64,000 nucleotides of DNA from Dactylosporangium sp040689395 (lineage in GTDB: Bacteria > Actinomycetota > Actinomycetes > Mycobacteriales > Micromonosporaceae), in contig NZ_JBFAZX010000007.1 of assembly GCF_040689395.1 (NCBI RefSeq), positions 186,001 through 250,000 of the forward strand, in the 5' to 3' direction. Below are positions 8,753 to 16,842 of this stretch, in pieces (within the stretch, counting starts at the first letter, position 1; each line of letters begins with the position of its first letter). A program made the translations under genes and the position numbers. The notes under the pieces were generated by a model. It ran no database searches. It was not told the origin of the DNA and saw only the letters and a list, made by a program, of their open reading frames with translations.

Positions 8753-8844
8753 TTGCCGGGAGCATACGGGGGACCCGGCGGCAGCGGAAAGGGCCGGGGC
8801 CGCGCAGACCAGGAGCCGGCCGGCCGCGCCCGCGTCCGCGTCGC

Positions 8845-9396
8845 TCAGCGCGGCGAGCGGATCAGCAGGTTGGCGACGACCTCGTCGGGGCCGACCGTGG
8901 CGTACACGTGCGGCACATCGGCCCGCCACACGACGTGCTCCCCGGCCCGCGCGACCAGCGGCGCCTCGCCGGGGCCGGCGCGCAGCACGCCCTGGTGCAC
9001 GGTGACATGCTCGGTCACTCCCGCCGCGTGCGCGGGCGAGTGCTGCACGACGCCGGGGCGTACGCGCAGCCAGAACAGCTCGAACGTGGCGCCCGGCTCC
9101 TCGAAGACCTCCAGCAGGGTCGCGGTCACCGCCGCCCCGCGGACGTCCGCGGCCGCGCCCGGCGGCTCGCCGGGGGCAAGGACAAGAGCCGTCAGCGGTA
9201 CCTCCAGGGCCCCCGCGACCGCGTAGAGCGTCTCCAGCGTGGGGTTGCGGGTGCCGTGCTCCAGCCCCGACAGCGTCGCCTTGCCTATGCCGGCGGAGCG
9301 GGCCAGGGCCGACAGCGACATCCCGCGCGCCGCGCGCAGCCGCCGCAGCCGCTCGCCCACCGCCGGATCGATCCGGCTTGTCCCGCCTGCGTCCAT
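8845..9396 (-). CDS. XRE-family regulator with C-terminal cupin
   Basis: The 183-residue protein has an HTH_3 domain at about 13-67 (RLRRLRAARGMSLSALA, then GIGKATLSGLEHGTRNPTLE) and a cupin_2 sensor at about 105-183 with a weak metal-site pattern (TEHVTVHQG, then DVPHVYATVG). This architecture usually represses an adjacent metabolite transporter or catabolic gene. It is divergent from the BenE-type transporter with 48 bp between starts, and a perfect 18-bp palindrome occupies that gap. The ligand is probably a small organic acid linked to the transporter (inferred). Confidence 0.87.
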   Translation of the reverse strand: MDAGGTSRIDPAVGERLRRLRAARGMSLSALARSAGIGKATLSGLEHGTRNPTLETLYAVAGALEVPLTALVLAPGEPPGAAADVRGAAVTATLLEVFEEPGATFELFWLRVRPGVVQHSPAHAAGVTEHVTVHQGVLRAGPGEAPLVARAGEHVVWRADVPHVYATVGPDEVVANLLIRSPR

Positions 9397-9409
9397 CCGG
9401 CTATTGTGG

Positions 9410-9427
9410 CGTTCCGTTTACGGAACG
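9410..9427. promoter_or_regulatory. Perfect palindromic operator, XRE/BenE intergenic
   Basis: CGTTCCGTTTACGGAACG has 8-bp perfect arms around TT. It sits 14 bp from the XRE-cupin start and 18 bp from the transporter start, just before the transporter's ribosome site. It is the only strong dyad in this short divergent promoter and the obvious target of the XRE-cupin protein. Confidence 0.65.
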
Positions 9428-9444
9428 ATCGTCGAGAGGCGCTG

Positions 9445-10695
9445 ATGCGGTACCGCGGGATCCTGCCCCCGATCCTGGCCGGCCTGGTCAGCGCCGTCGT
9501 CGGCTACGCGAGCTCGTTCACCGTCGTGCTGGCCGGCCTGCGCGCGGTGGGCGCCACCCCCGCCCAGGCCGCCTCCGGGCTGCTCGCCCTGTGCCTCGGG
9601 ATCGCGGTGACGGCGATCGGCCTCGCCCTGCGATACCGGATGCCGATCTCGATCGCCTGGTCGACCCCTGGCGCGGCCCTGCTGGTCGCGACCGGCCACG
9701 TGCCCGGGGGCTTCCCCGCCGCGGTGGGCGCGTTCCTGGTCAGCGCCGCGCTCATGGTGTTCGCCGGCCTGTCGCCCTGGCTCGCCCGGGCCATCGCCGC
9801 CATCCCGCGCCCGATCGCCGGCGCGATGCTCGCCGGCGTCATCCTCAGCCTCTGCACCGCCCCGGTGCGCGCGGTGGTGGACCTGCCGCTGCTGGCGACG
9901 CCGGTGATCCTGGCCTGGGCCGTCCTGTTCCGCTACGCCAGGCAGTGGGCCGTCCCGGGCGCCCTGCTCGCCGCCGTGATCGCGATCGCCGTGCACGGCC
10001 CGGTCGGCGGCCTGTCCGGTGCCGAGCTGCGCCCGGCGGCGGTGCTGACCCTTCCGACGCTGAACCTCTCCGTGGTGGTGAGCATCGCGGTGCCGCTGTT
10101 CCTGGTCACCATGGCGGCGCAGAACGTGCCCGGGATGGCGGTCATGGCGACGTACGGATACACGCCCCCGCTGCGCCCCGTGCTCGTGGCGACCGGTCTC
10201 GCCAGCGCGGTCGCGGCCCCGTTCGGCGGCCACGCCGTCAACCTGGCCGCGATCACCGCCGCCCTGACCGCCGGCCCCGACACCCACCCCGACCCGCGCC
10301 GCCGTTGGATCGCCACGGTCGCCCTCGGCGGCGGCCAGCTGGCCCTGGGCCTGGGCGCGTCCCTGGCGATGGCCCTGGTCCTGCTGTCCCCGCCGCTGCT
10401 GGTGATCGCGGTGGCCGGCCTGGCCCTGCTGCCGGCCCTGGGCTCGTCCCTGGCGACGGCGGTGACCGAGCCGCAGGGCCGCGAGGCCGCGGTGGTCACG
10501 TTCGTCGTGACCGCGTCGGGCATGACGATCCTGGGCATCGGCTCGGCCTTCTGGGGCCTGCTGGCGGGCGGCCTGACCGCACTGCTGCTGCACCGCCGCC
10601 GCCCGCCGATCTCGGCCCCGTCAGCTTCCTCCGTGCACCCGTCTGCCGCAGCCCCGACTTCCCCGGCCCCGGCCGCCGAGGCGGCCCGCCCGTAA
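9445..10695 (+). CDS. benE: Benzoate/H+ symporter family transporter
   Basis: The 416-residue integral membrane protein has about 12 helices. It matches the BenE family in its start (ILPPILAGLVSAVVGYASSFTVVLAGLRAVGA), in the STPGAALL segment, and in the FGGHAVNLAAITAA signature. BenE proteins import benzoate or related aromatic acids by proton symport, but no aromatic-degradation genes accompany it, so the substrate is uncertain. ATG at 9445 follows GAGAGG. The C-terminal tail after the last helix is Pro/Ser/Ala-rich. Probably controlled by the divergent XRE-cupin regulator. Confidence 0.88.
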   Translation: MRYRGILPPILAGLVSAVVGYASSFTVVLAGLRAVGATPAQAASGLLALCLGIAVTAIGLALRYRMPISIAWSTPGAALLVATGHVPGGFPAAVGAFLVSAALMVFAGLSPWLARAIAAIPRPIAGAMLAGVILSLCTAPVRAVVDLPLLATPVILAWAVLFRYARQWAVPGALLAAVIAIAVHGPVGGLSGAELRPAAVLTLPTLNLSVVVSIAVPLFLVTMAAQNVPGMAVMATYGYTPPLRPVLVATGLASAVAAPFGGHAVNLAAITAALTAGPDTHPDPRRRWIATVALGGGQLALGLGASLAMALVLLSPPLLVIAVAGLALLPALGSSLATAVTEPQGREAAVVTFVVTASGMTILGIGSAFWGLLAGGLTALLLHRRRPPISAPSASSVHPSAAAPTSPAPAAEAARP

Positions 10696-10739
10696 ACCAC
10701 TCGCGCTGCGGCCGCGGCCCCGCGCCGGGCCCGGAAAGA

Positions 10740-10782
10740 GGGCGCCGTGCGAGCCGGCCGGGTGGCGGCTCGCACGGCGCCC
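10740..10782. terminator. Strong bidirectional terminator hairpin
   Basis: A perfect 17-bp inverted repeat (left arm 10740-10756, right arm 10766-10782) with a 9-nt loop lies between the convergent transporter and katG. It ends 22 bp before the katG stop. Confidence 0.75.
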
Positions 10783-10803
10783 CGTGCGTTCGGATCAGGC
10801 GAC

Positions 10804-12981
10804 TCAGGCCACGTCGAACCGGTCGGCGTCCACGACCTTGGTCCAGGCGGCGACGAAGTCACGCACGAACTTCTCCTTCGCGTCGTCGCTGGCGTAGACC
10901 TCGGCCAGGGCGCGCAGCACGGAGTTGGAGCCGAACACGAGGTCGGCGCGGGTGGCCGTCCACTTCAGCTCGCCCGTGGCGTCGCGGCCCTCGAACGTCT
11001 CCTCGTCGTCGGAGGTCGGCGTCCACGTGGTGCCGAGCTCGAGCAGGTTGACGAAGAAGTCGTTGCTCAGCACGCCCGGCTGGGCGGTGAACACGCCGTG
11101 CTGCGACTGCCCGGTGTTCGCGCCGAGCACCCGCAGGCCGCCCACCAGCACCGTCGCCTCGGGGGCGCTCAGGCTCAGCAGCTGGGCCCGGGCGATGAGC
11201 AGCTGCTCCGTCGGGCGGCGGTGACCCTTGCCGAGGTAGTTGCGGAACCCGTCGTGCGTGGGCTCCAGCACGGCGAAGGACTCCACGTCGGTCTGCTCCT
11301 GCGACGCGTCGGTGCGACCCGGCGTGAAGGGGACCTCGACCTCGACGCCGGCGGCCTGCGCGGCCTGCTCGACGGCCGCGGAACCGGCCAGGACGATCAG
11401 GTCGGCGAGCGACACCTGCTTGCCGCCGGCGTTGAACTCCTGCTGGATCCGCTCCAGGGTGCCCAGCACCCGCGCCAGCTGCGCCGGGTCGTTGGCCTCC
11501 CACTCCCGCTGCGGCGCGAGGCGGATGCGCGCCCCGTTCGCCCCGCCGCGCTTGTCCGTGCCGCGGAACGTCGACGCCGACGCCCAGGCGGTCGCGACGA
11601 GCTCGGAGACCGACAGGCCGGACGCGAGGATCGTGGCCTTGAGCGCGGCGACGTCCTCGGCCCCGATCAGCTCGTGCTTGACCGGCGGGACCGGGTCCTG
11701 CCACAGCTGCGGCTCGGCCGGGACCTCCGGGCCGAGATACCGCGTGGCCGGCCCCAGGTCGCGGTGCGTGAGCTTGAACCACGCCTTGGCGAACGCGTCG
11801 GCGAACTCCTGCGGGTTCTCGTAGAAGCGGCGCGAGATCTGCTCGTAGATCGGGTCCACGCGCAGCGCGAGGTCCGTGGTGAGCATCATCGGCGCGTGGC
11901 GCTTCGCCGGGTCGTGCGCGTCGGGCACCAGGTCGGCCGCGGCCGCGTCCGTCGGGGCCCACTGCGTCGCGCCGGCCGGGCTGGTCGTCTGCTCCCACTC
12001 GAAGCTGAACAGCGTCTCGAAGAAGGTGTTGTCCCAGGCGGTCGGGGTGGGCGTCCACGCGCCCTCGAGGCCGCTGGTGATGGTGTCGCCGCCCTTGCCG
12101 GAGCCGTGGGCGTTCTTCCAGCCCAGGCCCTGCTCCTGCAGCGGGGCGCCCTCGGGCTCGGGGCCGACGTTGGTGTCGGGGGCGGCGCCGTGGGCCTTGC
12201 CGAACGTGTGCCCGCCGGCGATGAGCGCGACGGTCTCCTCGTCGTTCATCGCCATGCGGCGGAAGGTCTCCCGGATGTCCCGGGCGGCGGCCAGCGCGTC
12301 CGGGTTGCCGTTGGGCCCCTGCGGGTTGACGTAGATGAGGCCCATCTGCACGGCGGCGAGCGGCTTGGCCAGCTCGCGGTCGCCGCTGTAGCGCTCGTCA
12401 CCGAGCCAGGTGTCCTCGTTGCCCCAGTTGACCTGCTCGGGCTCCCAGACGTCCGCGCGCCCGCCGGCGAAGCCGAACGTCTTGAAGCCCATCGACTCCA
12501 GGGCGACGTTGCCGGACAGGACCAGCAGGTCGGCCCAGGAGAGCTTCTGACCGTACTTCTTCTTGACCGGCCACAGCAGCCGCCGCGCCTTGTCCAGGCT
12601 CGCGTTGTCCGGCCAGCTGTTCAGGGGCGCGAAGCGCTGGTCGCCGGAGCCCGCGCCGCCGCGGCCGTCAGTGATGCGGTAGGTGCCCGCGGCGTGCCAG
12701 GCCAGCCGGACGAACAGCGGGCCGTAGTGGCCGTAGTCGGCGGGCCACCAGTCCTGCGACGTCGTCAGCAACGTGTTGATGTCGGCCTTGACGGCGGCGA
12801 GGTCGAGGGACTTGAACTCCTCGGCGTAGTCGAAGTCCGCGCCCAGGGGGTCGCCCGCGGGCGGGTTCTGGTGCAGCACGCTGACGTCCAGCTGGTTCGG
12901 CCACCAGTCCCGGTTGGACCGGGCCCGCGCCGAGCTGGCGGGAGCTTCGCCCGAGATGACGCCGTTGTTCTCACTTGCCAC
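10804..12981 (-). CDS. katG: Catalase-peroxidase KatG
   Basis: The 725-residue haem enzyme breaks down hydrogen peroxide by catalase and broad peroxidase activities in the cytoplasm. The distal motif FVRLAWHAAGTYR gives Arg92, Trp95 and His96; Trp95 is the expected partner in the Met-Tyr-Trp adduct, with the Tyr in GLIYVNPQGPNG. The proximal haem ligand lies in ALIAGGHTFGKAHG. Both peroxidase-like halves are full length. GTG start with AGGAGAG upstream. Unlike in mycobacteria and many streptomycetes, no furA gene precedes it, so its regulator must be elsewhere. Confidence 0.97.
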   Translation of the reverse strand: MASENNGVISGEAPASSARARSNRDWWPNQLDVSVLHQNPPAGDPLGADFDYAEEFKSLDLAAVKADINTLLTTSQDWWPADYGHYGPLFVRLAWHAAGTYRITDGRGGAGSGDQRFAPLNSWPDNASLDKARRLLWPVKKKYGQKLSWADLLVLSGNVALESMGFKTFGFAGGRADVWEPEQVNWGNEDTWLGDERYSGDRELAKPLAAVQMGLIYVNPQGPNGNPDALAAARDIRETFRRMAMNDEETVALIAGGHTFGKAHGAAPDTNVGPEPEGAPLQEQGLGWKNAHGSGKGGDTITSGLEGAWTPTPTAWDNTFFETLFSFEWEQTTSPAGATQWAPTDAAAADLVPDAHDPAKRHAPMMLTTDLALRVDPIYEQISRRFYENPQEFADAFAKAWFKLTHRDLGPATRYLGPEVPAEPQLWQDPVPPVKHELIGAEDVAALKATILASGLSVSELVATAWASASTFRGTDKRGGANGARIRLAPQREWEANDPAQLARVLGTLERIQQEFNAGGKQVSLADLIVLAGSAAVEQAAQAAGVEVEVPFTPGRTDASQEQTDVESFAVLEPTHDGFRNYLGKGHRRPTEQLLIARAQLLSLSAPEATVLVGGLRVLGANTGQSQHGVFTAQPGVLSNDFFVNLLELGTTWTPTSDDEETFEGRDATGELKWTATRADLVFGSNSVLRALAEVYASDDAKEKFVRDFVAAWTKVVDADRFDVA

Positions 12982-13390
12982 GTTGCTCTCCTATGGCTCG
13001 CAGTCGGATGCAGCGATCGGCCGGCCAACGGCCGGGGACGGGGCACAAGCCCCGGTGACGATGTGGGCGCACCTCACCTCGGCCTGACGGCACGGAGGGT
13101 AGTGCGCACGGGTGAGAGTCTCGCCCACTTTTCTGGAGTGAGTCAAGAATATCGCGTGTTCGTCACTCGTGTCGGCGGGAGGGCCGTTGCCATCGTCACC
13201 CCTGCCCGTCACAGCGGCAGCGTGGACGCGGGCCGCTCACGGGCGGGCGGCCAGGTGGTCGAAAAACTCCAGCCCGCGCTGCAGGGTCCGGCGGCGCGCG
13301 GCAGGTCGAAGCCGACCGGCCGGCGACCGGGGTCGGCGCCGGCCGGTCGTAGGGAGTGCATCACCGCGGGGCTCGCAAGCCCGAGGCGCC
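12982..13390. other. katG leader and hydrolase downstream region
   Basis: This 409-bp gap holds the katG 5' region. A TTGACT hexamer on the minus strand at 13146-13141 is a possible -35, without a convincing -10. Nearer 13237-13310, one minus-strand frame reads TLQRGLEFFDHLAARP before a stop. That resembles the tail of an alpha/beta-hydrolase and may be a gene remnant, but it is too short to call. Confidence 0.3.
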
Positions 13391-14572
13391 TCAGGCGATG
13401 AACTGTACCTCCGGGAAGGCCGCAGCCGGGCCTTCGAGCAGGCGCTGCCGCTGGTGGCGCAGGTGCAGGTCGAAGAACGCGAGCGGGTACGCCTGCTGGA
13501 TTCGCACCGCCCGGGCCGGGTTGAGCGTGCCGATCCAGTCGACGAGTTCCTCGTCGCTCATCCCGATGATTCTCGCCAGTTGCGGGATCAGCCACTGGTG
13601 GTCGCAGTACGAAGTGTGGATCGCGCCGTCGGCCCGCACGTTGAGCCGCCATCCGTGCAGGCGCGACCAGAACTGCTCGACGCTCGGCTCGGCGGCCCGG
13701 GTGAACCGCGCGGTCATCAGCATGAAGGGCCGGTCGAGATCGGCGACCGGTGGCAACGACTGCATCGGGCCGTCGAAGCTGAGCCCGGCGCGGACGCGCC
13801 GGTCCTGGTTCATCACGAGCGCGGTCGCGGTCGCGCCCTTCGACCAGCCGAACATGCCGATGCGACGAGGGTCGAGCGCGGCGCCCAGGCCGGCCGGCAG
13901 CGGACGGTGCTCGACGTCGGGGTTGCGGCCGGCGGCGAGGTCCTCGATGCGGTCGAGGACGAATTGGATGTCGTGGGCGTGGTCCCATGGTGTGAACCGC
14001 ACACCGTCGACGGGGACGGCGAGCCGGCCGTCGGGGAATTCGCTGAACCCGCCGTACGTATGATCCACCGTGACCACGACGTAGCCGTGGCTGGCGAGTT
14101 CCTGGACCACGATCGTGGCCTCGGAACGGTGACCTGCGTTGCCGTGGGAGAAGACGATCACGGGCAGCCGGCCGGGCGCCCGCAGTGCCGCGGCTCCCTC
14201 ATGGCCGGCCGTGAGGGGCGCCGCCACGGCGTCGGCGTCGAACCCAGCGGACGCGAGCAGCGCGCGCATCGGGGCTGCGGCCATCCACGGCGCCACCGGG
14301 TGACGCCGGGCGTCCCGGGTGGCGGGATACCAGACGCTGACCATCAGTTCGCGCCTGCGCACCGGTCCCGCGACCGGATCCGGGCGGGATCCGTCGACGA
14401 GGTGCAGCGACACGGTGCCGACACGGTGCGGCCCGGTGGGCTGGGGCAGCGTGAGCCGTGCCGGGCCGGGTGCGGCCGGGGCCGCCCACCCGCGTCCGGC
14501 GCCGAGCGGCACGGCGACCCCGGTGGCGAGCGCGGCTGCGAGCAGGTGTCGGCGGGTCAGTGCGTTGGTCAT
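13391..14572 (-). CDS. Tat-exported alpha/beta hydrolase (PAF-acetylhydrolase-like)
   Basis: The 393-residue protein starts with a twin-arginine signal (TRRHLLAAALATGVAVPLGAG). The hydrolase core follows: VSVWYPAT, the oxyanion strand VIVFSHGNAGHRSE, the nucleophile elbow GMFGWSKGATAT, and a later His in SYCDHQ. This order matches the plasma PAF-acetylhydrolase / dienelactone-hydrolase-like exported esterases. The substrate is probably an ester or phospholipid. Its ATG overlaps the stop of a 50-codon ORF (ATGA), implying coupled translation under the palindromic operator at 14723-14756. Confidence 0.85.
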   Translation of the reverse strand: MTNALTRRHLLAAALATGVAVPLGAGRGWAAPAAPGPARLTLPQPTGPHRVGTVSLHLVDGSRPDPVAGPVRRRELMVSVWYPATRDARRHPVAPWMAAAPMRALLASAGFDADAVAAPLTAGHEGAAALRAPGRLPVIVFSHGNAGHRSEATIVVQELASHGYVVVTVDHTYGGFSEFPDGRLAVPVDGVRFTPWDHAHDIQFVLDRIEDLAAGRNPDVEHRPLPAGLGAALDPRRIGMFGWSKGATATALVMNQDRRVRAGLSFDGPMQSLPPVADLDRPFMLMTARFTRAAEPSVEQFWSRLHGWRLNVRADGAIHTSYCDHQWLIPQLARIIGMSDEELVDWIGTLNPARAVRIQQAYPLAFFDLHLRHQRQRLLEGPAAAFPEVQFIA

Positions 14573-14721
14573 CGGTCCTCCATGGTGTCGGTGGTCTCGA
14601 CGCGGGCGATGCGCAGCTTCAGCCGCGCTGTTTTCTTCGGCGAGCGCGGTGCTGCCGGTGAGGGTGATTCAGGTCCGGCCGCGCCGGCCGGCGCACCTGT
14701 GGGTACCGAATCAATGGTCAT
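14569..14721 (-). CDS. Short ORF translationally coupled to the hydrolase
   Basis: A 50-codon frame (MTIDSVPTGAPAGAAGPE..., basic middle KKTARLKLRIAR) starts next to the operator palindrome and ends in an ATGA overlap with the hydrolase start. The position and coupling suggest it is translated as a leader. The composition is low complexity, no homologous family is recognised, and no clear ribosome site precedes it. It could equally be an untranslated leader whose frame is open by chance. Confidence 0.4.
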   Translation of the reverse strand: MTIDSVPTGAPAGAAGPESPSPAAPRSPKKTARLKLRIARVETTDTMEDR

Positions 14722-14722
14722 G

Positions 14723-14756
14723 CCAATAGGTTTCCATAAACCTATTGGCGCCAATA
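14723..14756. promoter_or_regulatory. Two overlapping palindromes upstream of hydrolase
   Basis: A perfect 11-bp inverted repeat (CCAATAGGTTT at 14723-14733, AAACCTATTGG at 14738-14748, spacer CCAT) overlaps a second perfect palindrome TATTGGCGCCAATA at 14743-14756. Three TATTGG/CCAATA half-sites are thus phased in one locus, as expected of a TetR- or MarR-type operator. The element abuts the first start codon of the hydrolase transcript. The cognate regulator is not obvious nearby. Confidence 0.65.
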
Positions 14757-14966
14757 CCAGATTTGCCGCGGAGAAGCCGGCGGATCGCACAGCGGCTGCG
14801 CGCGGGCGACGCGGTGAAGTTCGTGAGCGTTGAGTGCTCACCGTCCGGCCCGACGGTGGAAGCATTGTAGTTCTTCGATTATTCGATACGTCGCCGTCGT
14901 GGCGTGCACGGCCGGGGCGGATGGCGTGGGCGTCGTGGAGTCCGTGCGGGTCACCGGGTTCTGACG

Positions 14967-15760
14967 TCACAGCGGCAGCGCGGCGAGGTCGCCGCGGGCC
15001 GTGACGCCGAGCTTCGGGTACGCCTTGTACAGGTGGTAGGCGACCGTCTTCGGGCTGAGGAACAACTGCGCCGCGATGTCCTTGTTGGACAACCCCCGCG
15101 CCGCCAGGCGCGCGATCTGCAGCTCCTGCGGCGTCAGCCGGGCCGCGGCCGGCTCGGGACGCCGCGGTGCGGGCAGGCCGGTCGCCTCCAGCTCGGCGTG
15201 GGCGCGGGCCGACCACGGGCGCGCGCCCAGGCGGTCGAAGGACTCCAGCGCGCGCCGCAGGGCCCGGCGGGCGTCGGCCTTGCGGCGGGCGCGGCGCAGC
15301 CACTCGCCGTAGAGCAGCTCCGTGCGCGCCTGCTCGAACGGGCGGGCCGGCAGCTTGAGCGCCATGCGGTACTCGTGCTCGTCACCGGTGAGCAGCGCGC
15401 GGCAGCGGTGCACGAGCGCCTGCGCCCACGGCCGGCCGGAGCGTTGCGCGAACGACTCCAGGCGCCGCACCGCGCCGGCGACCCCGGCCCCCGCCCCGGT
15501 CTCGGCGCGCACGGCGGCCTCGACGAGGTCCGGGATGCCGCGGTGCGCGACCACATGATGCGCGAAGGGGTTCTCCTGCAGCGGCAGCAGCCGCGGTAGC
15601 GCCGCCTCAGGCCGGCCCTGGCCCAGGTCGAGCAGCGAGAGCGCCCACTGCGCCCAGGTGTGCCCGGCCGGCTGGCATCCGGGCGAAGCGCCGGCGAGGG
15701 CGTCGGCGAGGGCGTCGGCGACGCCGGACCGGCACAGCTCCTCGTCGCCCTCGATGGCGG
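14967..15760 (-). pseudogene. LuxR-family regulator, 5'-truncated
   Basis: The readable product covers only the C-terminal ~265 residues of a large ATP-binding LuxR (LAL/MalT-like) regulator: tetratricopeptide-like helices (WAQWALSLLDLGQGRPEAAL, then FEQARTELLYGEWLRRARRK) and a GerE/LuxR HTH (LTPQELQIARLAARGLSNKDIAAQLF, then SPKTVAYHLYKAYPKLGV). Family members are usually 800-1000 residues with an N-terminal P-loop, which is missing. Homology fades near 15740-15760, where an opposite-strand membrane-protein tail begins. The frame stays open to 15818 and a short DNA-binding protein could still be made, but truncation is the simplest reading. Confidence 0.65.
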
Positions 15761-15890
15761 CGTGGCGCTCGTCGGCATCGTCTTCTACCGCGCCGCGAGC
15801 ATCACGACCGGCTTCCAAGCGAGCCTGGTCGCGCTCATCGTCCTGGAGCTGCTGCTGGCCCTGCTGATCCAGCTACTGCCACGGCGCTGA
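15756..15890 (+). pseudogene. 3' fragment of a membrane-protein gene
   Basis: The plus-strand frame ends GIVFYRAASITTGFQASLVALIVLELLLALLIQLLPRR followed by stop, which reads as a genuine terminal membrane helix with a basic tail. Upstream of about 15756 the same frame is the antisense of the LuxR gene and becomes Gly/Ala-rich. I read this as the surviving end of another gene joined head-on to the truncated LuxR gene. The family is not identified. Confidence 0.35.
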
Positions 15891-15911
15891 GGGCGCATCG
15901 GCGCCCGGTGG

Positions 15912-15937
15912 CCGCGCCCGGGGGGTGCCGGGCGCGG
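15912..15937. terminator. Hairpin after the MT0933-like gene
   Basis: Perfect 10-bp arms CCGCGCCCGG and CCGGGCGCGG enclose GGGGTG, 14 bp beyond the stop of the minus-strand MT0933-like gene. Confidence 0.65.
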
Positions 15938-15950
15938 TATGGGACCTCGG

Positions 15951-16136
15951 TCAGTCTTTGGTGGTGTCGCCTCCGCCGATGTGCTCCTTGGCCACGTCGA
16001 CACCCTTCTGGATCTGCTCGGTGTATTTGTGGCCGGTGCGGTCGTCGGCGACCTCGCCGGCTTTGTCCAGTGCCTGGTCGATCTTGTCGTCGTGCTCGTT
16101 GGCGAGGTTCTTGACCTTGTCGAAGAAGCTGTTCAT
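15951..16136 (-). CDS. MT0933-like (Rv0909-type) small protein
   Basis: The 61-residue, highly charged protein MNSFFDKVKNLANEHDD... contains the DKAGEVADDRTGHKYTEQIQKG core of the MT0933-like antitoxin family (Rv0909 in Mycobacterium tuberculosis). In that organism the gene pairs with an SRPBCC-fold toxin; no such partner is adjacent here. In many actinobacteria the family occurs alone and may not be an antitoxin. Its ATG overlaps the stop of the flavin-nucleotide-binding protein gene (ATGA), so it is the last gene of that operon; a terminator hairpin follows. Confidence 0.85.
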   Translation of the reverse strand: MNSFFDKVKNLANEHDDKIDQALDKAGEVADDRTGHKYTEQIQKGVDVAKEHIGGGDTTKD

Positions 16137-16714
16137 CGTCCAACCGTACCCGCAAGATCGGCCGCGACGGCGAAGAAGTCGCCCCCCTTGCGGCGCGTGT
16201 CGTCCGTGCCCCACGCGCGCTCCTCGTCGGTCACCCTCCGCAGCCGGGGGATGTGCTTGGCGCAGTGGATGTAGGCCTCCTCAACGAACACGTTGACCCA
16301 GCGTTCCGGGCGGCGGCCCGGCACCGTGTCGAGCGGCAGGTGCGGGAACTCCCGGCGCATGTCGGCGTCGGAGGCGATCGTCGCGTGGCCGTTGACGTGC
16401 AGGCCGATCACGTCCCGGAAGAAGTCGATGAAGATCAGGCCGACGTTGGGGTTCTCGACGATGTTGCCGACGCTGGCCAGCACGCCGTTGCCGCGGTACT
16501 CCGGCCACGCCACCCGCCCGGGCGTCAGCACGGCGACGAAGCCCGGCGGGCCCGCCCGGAACGTGTTGTCACAGTGGCCGAGCGCGTCGGCGGTGGCCAC
16601 GAACATCATCTCCTGCCGCCCGACGAACTCGATCATGCGCTCGTTCAGCGACGGCAGGACCTGCTGGCGGTAGAAGCGCTCCGCCCGTTCCACCGTGCCC
16701 GCCCGCTGCTGCAT
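16133..16714 (-). CDS. Pyridoxamine 5'-phosphate oxidase-family protein
   Basis: The 193-residue split-barrel protein (MQQRAGTVERAERFYRQQVL...) has the family core RQEMMFVATADALGHCDNTFRAG, then WPEYRGNGVLASVGNIVENPNVGLIFIDF, then IGLHVNGHA. These proteins bind FMN or related cofactors; the reaction is unknown. The ATG at 16714 has GGGGAG six bases upstream, so I prefer it. The frame is open to a GTG at 16828, but the extra codons come from palindromic repeat copy A. It lies between the NACHT-like gene and the MT0933-like gene in one transcript. Confidence 0.85.
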   Translation of the reverse strand: MQQRAGTVERAERFYRQQVLPSLNERMIEFVGRQEMMFVATADALGHCDNTFRAGPPGFVAVLTPGRVAWPEYRGNGVLASVGNIVENPNVGLIFIDFFRDVIGLHVNGHATIASDADMRREFPHLPLDTVPGRRPERWVNVFVEEAYIHCAKHIPRLRRVTDEERAWGTDDTRRKGGDFFAVAADLAGTVGR

Positions 16715-16732
16715 GAGCCGCTCCCCGGCCGA

Positions 16733-16823
16733 TCCTGGTGCGAATTGCCCTCCCATCGGGGCAGAGTCGCACGGCAGCGGGGGGATCGCGTCGCACACCG
16801 TGTGCGAGGAATGGACACAGCGC
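16733..16823. repeat. 91-bp palindromic repeat, copy A
   Basis: This 91-bp block is 93% identical, without gaps, to 18049-18139 (six substitutions). It contains the dyad TCGCACAC-C-GTGTGCGA at 16791-16807. It occupies most of the 128-bp gap between the NACHT-like stop and the PNPOx-family start and ends just upstream of that gene's Shine-Dalgarno, so it will be transcribed as an RNA hairpin in the operon. Its minus-strand frame is open and in phase with the downstream gene. Confidence 0.85.
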
Positions 16824-16842
16824 AACACCTCAGCCGCCGCCG

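Noticed and set aside
13237..13310. Hydrolase-tail-like frame TLQRGLEFFDHLAARP downstream of the exported hydrolase
   Set aside because: Too short and without any upstream body to call a pseudogene; mentioned only within the intergenic note.
10747..13401. 884-codon open frame antisense to katG
   Set aside because: Composition is Val/Arg/Gly/Leu shadow-like; the KatG motifs on the minus strand are unambiguous.
16715..16828. N-terminal extension of the PNPOx-family protein from GTG 16828 or ATG 16756
   Set aside because: These codons come from the palindromic repeat and lack a ribosome site, whereas ATG 16714 has GGGGAG at ideal spacing and begins the conserved protein.
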